Positions 33,101 to 40,646 of a DNA stretch of 49,645 nucleotides are shown in pieces. Under the pieces are notes generated by a model. That model saw nothing but the letters and a program-made list of their open reading frames with translations. It was not told where the DNA came from and ran no database searches. The position numbers and the translations under genes were made by a program. The stretch is taken from positions 1-49,645 of the IMG/VR virus record IMGVR_UViG_3300027797_000042; one strand, written 5' to 3'. This stretch comes from a virus. Every line of letters starts with the position of its first letter. Within the stretch, counting starts at the first letter, position 1.

Positions 33101-36100
33101 AGGGATGTAATTAGTTCCACAGATACACTTTCAGGCATATGGGCAAAGATTAAGCTTTCTACATCTGGCATAACATTTAACCTAAAAGATATGTCTTCAG
33201 AAACAGCCAACACCATATCTCTTTTACTCGAACAGCAGAAAGATTATCTAGCGTCAAATGATTCTTTAATTGGTTCTGCCGCAGATTTAATTTCAAAAAC
33301 TGGAAATATTACTGCTAATCAATTAATTAAAAATGCTAACAAAACAAAAGAAAGCATTGAAAAAGAAATAGCGTTAAGACAAAAAAATATTCAAAAAATT
33401 AAAGATGAAGCCGATGCTAAGAAAAGAGCGCTAGAAGAAGAAACACAAGCAGAAGACTTTCTCCTACAAATTCAAAAGAAGCAAATAGAATACTCAGAGG
33501 CCCTAGCTTCTGGAAATATGGCAGGAGCGGCACAAGCACAATTAGATATACAGTCAATGACTGGTGCAAGGCAGCTAGACCTTGCTAAAACTGCAATTGA
33601 TGCTAAAGCAGATAAGGACATTAAAAAGCAGCAAGATTTAATAGAGGGCCTAACTTCAGCACTAGATGGATTATCTAAATCTCTAGAAAAACAGCTTTCT
33701 GCTGCAAGTTCTCAGCAGACTAAGAAGGCTAATCTGCAAGGTCTTTATGACATGTTTTTCCAGGCTCTGGGACTTGGAATGGCTGGAGTAACGGCGGACG
33801 AAAAGTTAATAATTGCAGATATAGCTAAGCAATTAAGGGATAGCGGAGTAAAAGAATTTGTTGATTTAGCAAATAAATATCTAACAATGTCTCCTACTGG
33901 AAATTATGAAGGTTCAATGCAGCCCATGGGATTTGGCGCCCTGGAATCACTTGCTACAAGCTCTTTTAAAGTAGTATCTGGAAAACTTCAAGTTCAAGAT
34001 ACAGCAACAGCTTCGGCTATAGAAAAGCTTGCTAGCGGAAAAAATGTTTCTACTATAACAAACCTTATTCCCGCAAAAGACCCAAGCACAAAAAATCTTG
34101 TTATAACAATGAAAGACTATCTAGATTCTGGCATTTATGCCCCAGGAATCCCTGATGGTAAGCAGTTCCTTGGAAAAGATAATATTCTTTATAGAATTGT
34201 TAGAAAACAACAAGCCAACGATAACCTTATTGTTGAGCCTGTTAAAAAAGCAGCAGGCGGTATGATTAAAAACTTTATGCCAGGTGGAAATGTTACAGGC
34301 CCAGGAACTGGAACATCTGATTCTATTCCTGCAATGCTTTCAAATGGAGAATATGTAATCAAGGCGGACTCTGTAAAGAAATATGGAACACAAACATTTG
34401 ATGCACTTAATGCTGGGAGATTTAAAGATGGCGGCTTAGCGGATATATCATCAATATCAGTGGGCGATGGAAAATCTCTCCCAGTAAAACCATATGGATC
34501 AATCTTTAAACCCAAGTCACTCGACCCAAAAGATTTTAAAACAATTGGAGAGTACTATGCTGCTGTTAAAAAAGTAAGAAAAGAAGGACAATTTTTTACC
34601 GCACCTGAAACAGAATATCCAATAGATCACATTAAGTCACCAATGGGATCTTTACAAAGATTCCTTGATATTGCTAGAAGCCAAATTGGATATGATCATG
34701 CCTATCAACTGCACACAGATTTTTACCCTAAAGGAGTGGATTCAAACGCTACTAAGTTTAGCTTATGGGGAAATGAAAATTACAAGCTAGGGTCAGACAT
34801 ACTTGACTGGTGTGGAATGTTTATTGCATGGGTGGCAAAAAATTCTGGTGTTGGTCTATCCAGCAAAATGTTTAGCGGAATTCAAGCAATTAAAGACTAT
34901 AAGAAAAAGGGTCTTTTTAATGATTTAACTAATAAAGAAAATTTAGCAAATGTTAAGGTTGGCGACCTAGCTTGGTATGACTGGGACAGTAAAGATGAAT
35001 ATGGCTACAAAAAAGATGGCCTTCCAGACCATGCTGTTATAGTTTCTGGAGTAGGTAAGATTATCAGGACTATAGGACAATACGGAGACGGAAGAATATC
35101 AGAACGTACTTCAGGGAAAGATCAAGGGATGCTGCTTGGATCAGCAACACCAGAATTTAAGAAGTTTGCAAATGGCGGACCAGTAAATACTTCAGCACTT
35201 ATAACACCTTCAGTTCCTTATTATATGAACTATGGCGGAATGATTCCAGGATATTATGCAGGTGGCATGATTAAAAACTTTATGCCAGGCGGAAATGTCA
35301 CAGGTCCAGGAACTGGAACATCTGACTCTATTCCCGCCATGCTTTCAGATGGAGAATATGTAATTAAGGCATCCTCAGTCGCAAAATATGGTGTAGGTAC
35401 TTTTGATGCTCTTAATGCACAGAGGCTTGCAACTGGCGGAATGCCTAAGTCTACTACAAGACTTCCAGGGCCAATGCCTTCACCAGCTGCAATCGATAAT
35501 CCTATTTTTAACTTACTCGCAAAACCATTTAAATATTTGGGAGGTATGCCTAAAGACATAATAACAAGCGCAATAACTGGTGCCAAGTATATCGCTGGAT
35601 ATGGAACTGGGTACACCAATTGGATGGATCCAAAAGATGAAAAGATGTACAAGCAAGCAGAACGTGATATTGCAAATGGTAAAGTATTCCAGGGAGAGAT
35701 GAAGCAGTTTGGAAGATTAGCCACATCGTTTGTAGATGTTGTTCCTAAACTCATTGATTGGAATACTGTATGGCGCAGGATGGGGATGAAAGATCTTCCA
35801 GGACAAACAGAGTACTTCCTTGCACAGCTTCCAGGAGAAGTAATTCAAGATTTATTTAAACAGCTCATACCTGGTAACTATCACGACGGTGGACCAGTTG
35901 GAGCTATTAGCAATCTACCATTTGCACCACAAGTACCTATTCCATTTGACCCACGGGAAATTGCAAGAAAAGAAAAATTCAACTGGGTTGTTGGAGGAGA
36001 CGATAAAAATAAAGACACGGTAGAAATGCACGTAGGAGATTTTACAGAAAATGAAAGAAAAGTTGCTGATCTTATGCACAGCTGGGTTGGTCTTCTTAAT

Positions 36101-38785
36101 ACATACTATGGATCTAAATACCAAAATGTATTTAAATTAATGAAACAGCCATCATTACTGGAAAATCCAATAGTAACTGATTTAGAAATTGTAGGGTCAA
36201 GAAGCTGGGGGTCTTTGCTTGGAGGAATTACCTCAAAAGGGCTTGATACTTACGGTTACGGATTTGCGACACAAGACATGGAGGATCTGCCTAACGATGG
36301 CTCATTAATTTATATGCAGCCAGTAACTGGTGTCGCAAATATGAAAGAATTAATCCTCCCATCTGATTCTGGTTTCCGTAACAGGCTTCAACTGACTCCA
36401 GACATGCTTAAAAAAGATGCTGATTTCGAAACATATTCTGATCTTATGGCTAGCAAAATCTTAACTGATGATACTTATAAAATGAGCGTATTAGCATTAC
36501 TTAACCATGAGTTTGGGCATACGCTTCAAACAAGACTTGGTTACAGCAAAATTGATGATGACAACTCTACTGTTAAATCTAAATTATTTACAGACTATAA
36601 GGGTAAACCGCTTTCTAGAAAAACCAAAGGCTGGGACATTATGGGAAACATGGGAGAAATGAATGCCGATATGCTTTCTGGGGCAATTATGTCAGAAATG
36701 TATAATGCTGGATATATGAATAAGATTGTCCAACCAAATTCAGTTACAAAATTTTTAAAGAACGCTTATTCAAAATATGGAGTTGATCTTTCTAAAACAA
36801 ACACAGATATTGGCCAATATCAAACCCGAGACGGCGGAACAAATATTCATGCTCAAGACTCAAAATATAGGTTTAGTGCATACCTACAGGGATTTAAAGG
36901 GAAAAATACTGACGCAGCCCTAGCTGATTACTTAGGTATTAGTATAGGAGACCTTTACTCAGATCCAAAAAAAGCAAAAGCTGTAGTAGGGGACTTGTCT
37001 AACTATAAGTTAATATCGGACCGCTTTGATTACGAAAATCAAACTAGTATGCCAGATCTTTTAAATACAACATACGCAAAAATTTTAGGACTGCCTATGT
37101 TAGGTAGCAAACCAACGCCACCTACATCAGGCAATCAACCGCCGCCACCCATAGCGGGCAATAAACCAATACCTCATAAAGCACTAGACATTCAGACTCC
37201 ACGTGATTTTGCAAGAGCTTTGATAACAGCCTATGGAGGAACTCCAACTGAACCCTTAATTCAAGGAATACAGGCATGGGCAATGCAAGAAGGCGGACAC
37301 TGGCAAAACAGAGCCTTGCATAATCCATTGAATACAACATTGGTACTTCCAGGATCTACAAAAGTAAATACAGTTAATGCAAAAACTGGAACGGGAGTAC
37401 AGGCTTACACCTCTTGGAATCAAGGCCTGGAAGCGGTTATGAAAACATTAAGCTTCCCTAATAATGGATATGAAGACATAATTGCAGCCCTTAGAGATAG
37501 TGATGCTAAGGATGCTAGCGGCTTATTTAAAGCAGTAAATAAATCTAACTGGGGCTATCCAAAGTATAAATTTGACGTAAAGAGTAAAGATACTCAAGCA
37601 ATGATGAAATATAACCCATCAAAGCCATTCGGAAAAGATACAAAAAATCCAGAATGGTATTCTGAATTACCAGGTGACGGTATTACTATTAAAATTGACG
37701 AAGGTGATCCAGAAGATGAGGGAGATTGCGTAGGACTAGATTGTGGCAAGGTTGAAGAAGATTGGACACCAGATATTAAATGGTATGAAGGGGAGGACAC
37801 TCCTTGGAAACCAAAAATTGACTGGCGTCGTTACTGGCCAGAGGGAGAAAAATTCTATAACCCTAAACAAAGAATAATAGATGATCTTTATTACCCACAA
37901 CCAATGGAAGAAATAAGAAATTTTACTGGAACACTAAGAGATGCTGCAAACTCAATACCTAGACAAAAAACAAGGTATGCAAAATCAACCCTATACCCCA
38001 ACACAGCGTATAACATTTTTGGGTGGGGTAGCAAAAAGTGGGCCAAAAATGCAAATAATTCTGGAGAGTTTTTTGAATTAAGTGATCCCCCAGCTCGTGA
38101 CGTAAGTGCCACGCCATATGACCCTTATGGACGCCAAACTATTTATACGGTGCCAGATGCAAATACTCTTAATGTTATTGATCGTCCATATGGAGAACAA
38201 TTATACTACTGGCCAAGTGGTGGAATAGGGCCAAGTCCTAAAATAAACCCAACCTGGCCTGGCCCTGCGGGGAATATCTGGAGTCCCACATACTCCACTG
38301 AAAATTTTCACAAAAAGCTTGAGAAGTTCTTCCTAAGTAGTGATGGAGAAACTGGATACAAAAACGGATCCTTTACGCCAGCAGACACAAAGAGAGCAAA
38401 AACATGGAGGATACAAGATTATCCTGACTCTCTACTTCAAAAATTTGCAAGTGGAGGATACGTAAATCCTTCATACTATTCTAATCTGCCTATACCTAAA
38501 TTTGAAAATGGTATTAATATGGTTCCAGCAGATATGCTTGCTATGCTTCATAAAAATGAGGCAGTAGTTCCTGCTAGCATGAATCCATTTAATCCTAATG
38601 CACAATCATATTCACAACCTTCAATCTCATATAATATTGCACCAGTAATTAATGCCGCCCCAGGAATGGATGAGCAGGCAATTGCAAATATGGCAACACG
38701 ACAAGTTTTGGCCGAAATGAAGATAATAGATGCTAGAAATAATGCTTCAATGGGTAGACCAGGCACTAGAGTTGTGGGCAAATAA
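27155..38785 (+). CDS. Giant tail tape measure protein with embedded enzyme-like domains
   Basis: 3876 residues, several times a usual tape measure. Residues ~190-530 are the TP901-type core (LTRLTKVYGGLSATSSSELQ, NLVEAIPK-like DLVEAIPKAGP), then a hydrophobic segment at ~532-575. An eight-Gly run lies near 655. Further on are an ADP-ribosyltransferase-like part (~1395-1560), a CHAP-like part (~2490-2665; C2553, H2626), a zincin part (HEFGH, H3118-H3122, with E3168 in GEMNAD), and a lysozyme-like part (~3345-3490; E3379). GG-x-x-x-x-LNYG and GEYVI-type linkers separate them. It sets tail length and enters the host envelope with DNA; the enzymes could open peptidoglycan. Activities are predicted. 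Confidence 0.9.
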   Translation: MADDQVVTNIVARADFSDLIANVRKVTTSLAAMQQQIGSSNKVLSAQINAVNRSFGETLRSTGQFSTHFVSLANDVDTFGKRLDGGKLKLRDYFSTLQTHTRTSGGLIRDLARQQVQLQNAILQPLGRNAQGLMQFNVHVPQGLDQIKNKGAIARQEMQILNKVMQEGSVGLINWGKNTQWAGRQLTVGLTVPIVAFGAAAAKAFREADQELTRLTKVYGGLSATSSSELQKVRRDVTAVANELARGYGASFKETLALSADIAATGKQGSELLGSIRETTRLAVLGEVDRQDAMKATLAIQSAFRQDTDELAKSINFLNAVENQTSTTLNDLVEAIPKAGPIIKGLGGDIQDLALYLTAMKEGGINASEGANAIKSALASLINPTDVAVKKFQGFGIDLMGIVNNNAGDVTKTLFALQGALNKLDPLQKSQAIEQLFGKFQFARLSALFENLGTQGSQTLKVMDLMKASSKELESIASRELSMVTESASGKYKRAVEGLKANLAEVGEEFLKVSTFFINLVDGIIQFVNKLPAPVKTILTFLAGLTAVTGPLIMLTGVLANFLGYVIKGAFHLKALFKGGEGWRMLTPEILAAQKAGSLIEKTFYSDAKAALALAEALQVLSAGMTSIQSKMTQGVVSVQPMLSTVAGSIIKPPGDDGGGGGGGGIPRIVDPRNPLVGPAGTRASAHMVPRSGMTPEQRAAQTIHSFLPAPIPVNQAVGANPQIFASGDLPSVPGLTTILGKSGTVSTGVVSSEAAKWHTMIGALSMMTKTEVAQMKTQIRTTGTVTSEFTQAFGSLLPQMTSISENAARQSAIIVAEAKAGTISVQTARQRIIALNIQVEQLMAQATMGTASSLGRTAVLTGVPTLDQPVVDPKTGKSNMRELFKKGKTRSFVDDLARLMGVRTWGAGYSTHTTIPIRRNMGGKVYNPEVHGNVVPGDTSIDYDNTPAVLREGGFILNQSSSRVNPDLVNLAKNSKNAGGKIVPAILTPGETYFPPEIAQEIMPTLEKANSGSVIKLLNSGGMLGGRVSSKKLNYGVRVSPIDILSKLGRWNPSMARGARRIYDTRSSGSRASNSPRTFDPGSQFGPETYHSLFRRSSGTWGVHGGALRHGERDSDEVLGHVITSKFLKQFKGLPEQGSSRVLTGSQFESRFGSMPGGATASKKYQVLPDNLITITKDFNAALLNGSATGAMWLSSQRQPQHFISLLSHLLNSGVPYKVAYRVAGKTLARINKAMYRLKDTSLTETKWGNIVDSSMQAEISALSRSYTKGSMHSFNAGGIVPGGMVSGNRLNYGIPALAASAIARLTSRWKTPSPYSPATQKHDWTNTDPLHGPLFIGKADIGSEGVRRSLSYSIPSQRGGKQIVGISPMMSNDPRYLIERYMAGDKAVLARMREESRTGLNSHPLSIQSLFKSVSRRFRGTLYRGMTPQSVADTLPKHIVEAIERARATGDFSQLIGKAFIMRRASFTADPRLAQFFAPGSGGLVLQASLSGRRVTPTSEMFPDKKFQAPYGQDWSRGISSRRYRSEQESLVGGRFIITGFDGKKLIVEGRAMGGPVSGATPYMVGERGPELFVPKNSGGIIPNYALGGVVKGGKINYGELPPGWAQSLAQPTLADQMRASGELPSRSVSVPEGPQKTPRGMGVAGFLGGMGGSTLGYELGGKLTGGNQFGSILGSLVGYSAGDAALKGLIAKFSGVGKAAGAAANQTSLLSKAFQFFIKLPGPLKLLAAIVGVGLAIKTVNDTINEHRRIVTSGFGISEESAKKLGLQYKKLGSEMDSYQQKYDLMLAKAVASRYSKTKAEGKGIDITVPELEKLKKQVAKDFPDEIKMFDKATNEEAIERATNLKAGMVATGKSVEEANEIILAMIMNSNKSAYALDILGDRGFGKIQGKISATNVTVKTFSNVIKEGNFDQLPIALQTAVNALDNLQQSFIKTDDKTKKALTSSQAYEKVLGQISKTANQAIGEKGLEEILAQNEGLRDVISSTDTLSGIWAKIKLSTSGITFNLKDMSSETANTISLLLEQQKDYLASNDSLIGSAADLISKTGNITANQLIKNANKTKESIEKEIALRQKNIQKIKDEADAKKRALEEETQAEDFLLQIQKKQIEYSEALASGNMAGAAQAQLDIQSMTGARQLDLAKTAIDAKADKDIKKQQDLIEGLTSALDGLSKSLEKQLSAASSQQTKKANLQGLYDMFFQALGLGMAGVTADEKLIIADIAKQLRDSGVKEFVDLANKYLTMSPTGNYEGSMQPMGFGALESLATSSFKVVSGKLQVQDTATASAIEKLASGKNVSTITNLIPAKDPSTKNLVITMKDYLDSGIYAPGIPDGKQFLGKDNILYRIVRKQQANDNLIVEPVKKAAGGMIKNFMPGGNVTGPGTGTSDSIPAMLSNGEYVIKADSVKKYGTQTFDALNAGRFKDGGLADISSISVGDGKSLPVKPYGSIFKPKSLDPKDFKTIGEYYAAVKKVRKEGQFFTAPETEYPIDHIKSPMGSLQRFLDIARSQIGYDHAYQLHTDFYPKGVDSNATKFSLWGNENYKLGSDILDWCGMFIAWVAKNSGVGLSSKMFSGIQAIKDYKKKGLFNDLTNKENLANVKVGDLAWYDWDSKDEYGYKKDGLPDHAVIVSGVGKIIRTIGQYGDGRISERTSGKDQGMLLGSATPEFKKFANGGPVNTSALITPSVPYYMNYGGMIPGYYAGGMIKNFMPGGNVTGPGTGTSDSIPAMLSDGEYVIKASSVAKYGVGTFDALNAQRLATGGMPKSTTRLPGPMPSPAAIDNPIFNLLAKPFKYLGGMPKDIITSAITGAKYIAGYGTGYTNWMDPKDEKMYKQAERDIANGKVFQGEMKQFGRLATSFVDVVPKLIDWNTVWRRMGMKDLPGQTEYFLAQLPGEVIQDLFKQLIPGNYHDGGPVGAISNLPFAPQVPIPFDPREIARKEKFNWVVGGDDKNKDTVEMHVGDFTENERKVADLMHSWVGLLNTYYGSKYQNVFKLMKQPSLLENPIVTDLEIVGSRSWGSLLGGITSKGLDTYGYGFATQDMEDLPNDGSLIYMQPVTGVANMKELILPSDSGFRNRLQLTPDMLKKDADFETYSDLMASKILTDDTYKMSVLALLNHEFGHTLQTRLGYSKIDDDNSTVKSKLFTDYKGKPLSRKTKGWDIMGNMGEMNADMLSGAIMSEMYNAGYMNKIVQPNSVTKFLKNAYSKYGVDLSKTNTDIGQYQTRDGGTNIHAQDSKYRFSAYLQGFKGKNTDAALADYLGISIGDLYSDPKKAKAVVGDLSNYKLISDRFDYENQTSMPDLLNTTYAKILGLPMLGSKPTPPTSGNQPPPPIAGNKPIPHKALDIQTPRDFARALITAYGGTPTEPLIQGIQAWAMQEGGHWQNRALHNPLNTTLVLPGSTKVNTVNAKTGTGVQAYTSWNQGLEAVMKTLSFPNNGYEDIIAALRDSDAKDASGLFKAVNKSNWGYPKYKFDVKSKDTQAMMKYNPSKPFGKDTKNPEWYSELPGDGITIKIDEGDPEDEGDCVGLDCGKVEEDWTPDIKWYEGEDTPWKPKIDWRRYWPEGEKFYNPKQRIIDDLYYPQPMEEIRNFTGTLRDAANSIPRQKTRYAKSTLYPNTAYNIFGWGSKKWAKNANNSGEFFELSDPPARDVSATPYDPYGRQTIYTVPDANTLNVIDRPYGEQLYYWPSGGIGPSPKINPTWPGPAGNIWSPTYSTENFHKKLEKFFLSSDGETGYKNGSFTPADTKRAKTWRIQDYPDSLLQKFASGGYVNPSYYSNLPIPKFENGINMVPADMLAMLHKNEAVVPASMNPFNPNAQSYSQPSISYNIAPVINAAPGMDEQAIANMATRQVLAEMKIIDARNNASMGRPGTRVVGK
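31337..31834 (+). other. ADP-ribosyltransferase-like segment of the tape measure
   Basis: Residues ~1395-1560. The R-S-E signature is present in order: R1426 in GTLYRGM, S1468 in ASFTADPRLAQFFA, and the E1529-Q-E1531 triplet in SEQESLVGGRFIITG. R-to-S is 42 residues as in known toxins; S-to-E is 61-63, longer than usual. It ends in a GGPVSG linker. Fold and activity are inferred from these motifs only. Confidence 0.5.
34253..35419 (+). repeat. 54-residue direct repeat in the tape measure (two copies)
   Basis: Copy 1 at 34253-34414 and copy 2 at 35258-35419, both reading AGGMIKNFMPGGNVTGPGTG... through GEYVIKA-SV-KYG to FDALNA. They flank the CHAP-like domain. DNA identity is high but not perfect. 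A domain between matching repeats can be swapped or inserted by recombination. Confidence 0.85.
34622..35149 (+). other. CHAP-like peptidase segment of the tape measure
   Basis: Residues ~2490-2665. C2553 in DWCGMFIAWVAKNSG and H2626 in PDHAVIVSG are the expected Cys-His pair of CHAP/NlpC-P60 amidases or peptidases. It could cut peptidoglycan during tail penetration. Confidence 0.7.
36032..37084 (+). other. HEFGH zinc-metallopeptidase-like segment of the tape measure
   Basis: Residues ~2960-3310. H3118-E3119-x-x-H3122 (NHEFGHTLQTR) and the third ligand candidate E3168 (GEMNADML) match the HExxH...ExxxD layout of gluzincins. This is rarer in tape measures than amidase or lysozyme domains. Cleavage target unknown; it could process the tape measure itself or envelope protein. 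Confidence 0.55.
37187..37624 (+). other. Lysozyme/transglycosylase-like segment of the tape measure
   Basis: Residues ~3345-3490. The helix with E3379 (WAMQEGGHWQNRALHNPLNT), then GVQAYTSWNQGLEAVMKTL and SGLFKAVNKSNWGYPKYK, fits the lysozyme-like domain seen at the end of many actinophage tape measures. The glutamate is in the expected place for cleavage of glycan strands. Confidence 0.65.
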
Positions 38786-38794
38786 TGCTACAAT
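38786..38794 (+). promoter_or_regulatory. Extended -10 promoter for the distal-tail genes
   Basis: TGCTACAAT, 22 bases before the ATG at 38817. The RNA start would be near 38801, right at the GGGAG Shine-Dalgarno. No good -35. Confidence 0.45.
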
Positions 38795-38816
38795 GTTATA
38801 TGGGAGAAAATATTAA

Positions 38817-40643
38817 ATGACAGCTATAACATTGCCAGTTGGCTCACTTATTAAGTTTAACGATATTGCCCTTTCTGAGCATAATAGAAACCCAGTAGGA
38901 ATAGGCTATAATAGAATTGAAAAGTCTCAAAGAATGAGCAATGGCACATTGCGTAGATTCTTTATTGCAGATAAAAAGACATTAACTGTTTCATGGAATA
39001 TGCTTCCATCATATTCAAATTATACTGTAGATGGCGGATATGGAGCATTAGACCTCAAAGCATTTTATGAGTCACTTACAACATCTACATTTAATGTTAA
39101 ATTAAAAACAAGCACCACAACTGGATCAACAGAAAATAGTTTTACTATGGTATTCTCATCTTTTACCTGCGAGCTAATGAAAAGAAATGTTTATTCTGAC
39201 ATAGTATCTAAATCAGCAACAATTACTGCCGCCTCAAATAATGGATCTTCTATCACATATACGGCATCTAATTCTTTTGCAGTTAATGATATTGTTACAG
39301 TATCAGGATTTGACACAGAGGCATATAATGTTTATAAGGCAGCTATTACCTCAAGAAGCGCTACTTCATTTACTGTGGCAAAATCTGGTACCACCGCTTC
39401 AGTAACAGAGGCATCTTCAGATGGAACAAATTTTACATATTACGCAAGCAACACATTCTCGGCTGGAGATGTAGTTAGCATATCTGGATTTAAAACTAAA
39501 ACAATTACTGCTGCATCAACTGCAGCAGGTAAAATAACATATACCGCAACCGCTCACGGGTTTTTAGTAAATGACGTTGTTAATATTACTGGCATTTCTA
39601 CTGCGGGATATAATTTATCTAAGGCTGTTATTACTAATGTAACTACCGATACATTTTCCGTAGTAGGAACAGAGTCTGCAGCCGCCACTTTTACTGGAGC
39701 ACAAGCGTCCCTTGTTTATAACAAAACAAACGTAGATATTGTTTCTGCAACAGATTATTATTTTACAATAGCAGATACATCATCGCAGGCAACTGTGGTA
39801 CTTAGTTCCGCAGGAACCGCTACCCTTTATTCAGAAGCTACTCAATTTAGCGTTACTGGATTTGAGCCAACAGCTGGCACAAATGTTAAATACACATCAT
39901 CAGGACATGACCTAGAAGTTGGGGACAGAGTAAGTATATCTGGAATTAGATCTACTGCTACAATAACAAATGCAGAAAAACTTACTGGAGATAATATTAT
40001 CTCTCATCTTGCTACGATTACTGCGGTTCAGCTAACAAGCAATATAGCAACAGTATCCTTTAGCGATTCTACGTTTAGTACATATGCATGGAATGTGGGA
40101 GATTCAATTACCATATCAAATTGTAGTAATTCGGCATTTAATGGAACCCATACAGTTACTGCTGTACCTACTAACTTTTCCGTATCTTTTGCTAAAACAA
40201 ATAGTAATATTCCTTTAGACGAGGCTGCTACGGGAGATGCAGTAAATAACACTTGGTCCACTGGAATGATAAAATATACCTCCAACAATACATTCGCCAA
40301 AAATGACATTATTTCAATTACTGGAATTACTCCGTCAGATTACAATAATTCTTCTGCCAGAGTTGCATATGCAACATCAACCTATTTCTTAGTTCCTGGA
40401 AGCATTACAACAAAGTATAGAAAGCCTGGATCTGCATCAAGCATATTTAATTTATCAAGTGTTGTTATATCTGCAGTTACTACTGATACAATTACCGTTC
40501 CACTTACTTCCGCAGCGGGAGTTTCTGTAACTAGTTTATCTGGGGCAACCGTAAGTAAATATGTTAACTATACTGCATCCGCACAAACTGTCGCTGTGCC
40601 GCAGGAATTTTGGACGGTATCCCTATCTCTGGAAGAGGTATAA
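38817..40643 (+). CDS. Distal-tail-like protein with a ~450-residue beta-repeat insertion
   Basis: 608 residues. The N-terminal ~130 residues (PVGSLIKFNDIALSEHNRNP... FTMVFSSFTCELMKRNVYSD) and the last 15 (PQEFWTVSLSLEEV) fit the two halves of a small distal tail protein. Between them are about six beta repeats, each with a (I/V/F)-x-Y-x-(A/S)...D-x-(V/I)-x-(I/V)-(S/T)-G core (ITYTASNSFAVNDIVTVSG and others), resembling phage-borne FCCH-type domains. They probably decorate the tail tip outside. Shine-Dalgarno GGGAG. The gene is continuous, so the insertion is tolerated. Confidence 0.7.
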   Translation: MTAITLPVGSLIKFNDIALSEHNRNPVGIGYNRIEKSQRMSNGTLRRFFIADKKTLTVSWNMLPSYSNYTVDGGYGALDLKAFYESLTTSTFNVKLKTSTTTGSTENSFTMVFSSFTCELMKRNVYSDIVSKSATITAASNNGSSITYTASNSFAVNDIVTVSGFDTEAYNVYKAAITSRSATSFTVAKSGTTASVTEASSDGTNFTYYASNTFSAGDVVSISGFKTKTITAASTAAGKITYTATAHGFLVNDVVNITGISTAGYNLSKAVITNVTTDTFSVVGTESAAATFTGAQASLVYNKTNVDIVSATDYYFTIADTSSQATVVLSSAGTATLYSEATQFSVTGFEPTAGTNVKYTSSGHDLEVGDRVSISGIRSTATITNAEKLTGDNIISHLATITAVQLTSNIATVSFSDSTFSTYAWNVGDSITISNCSNSAFNGTHTVTAVPTNFSVSFAKTNSNIPLDEAATGDAVNNTWSTGMIKYTSNNTFAKNDIISITGITPSDYNNSSARVAYATSTYFLVPGSITTKYRKPGSASSIFNLSSVVISAVTTDTITVPLTSAAGVSVTSLSGATVSKYVNYTASAQTVAVPQEFWTVSLSLEEV

Positions 40644-40646
40644 TAA

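Noticed and set aside
40639-40644. TATAAT before the hub gene
   Set aside because: It lies two bases from the ATG, and the gene has its own GAAGAGG Shine-Dalgarno.
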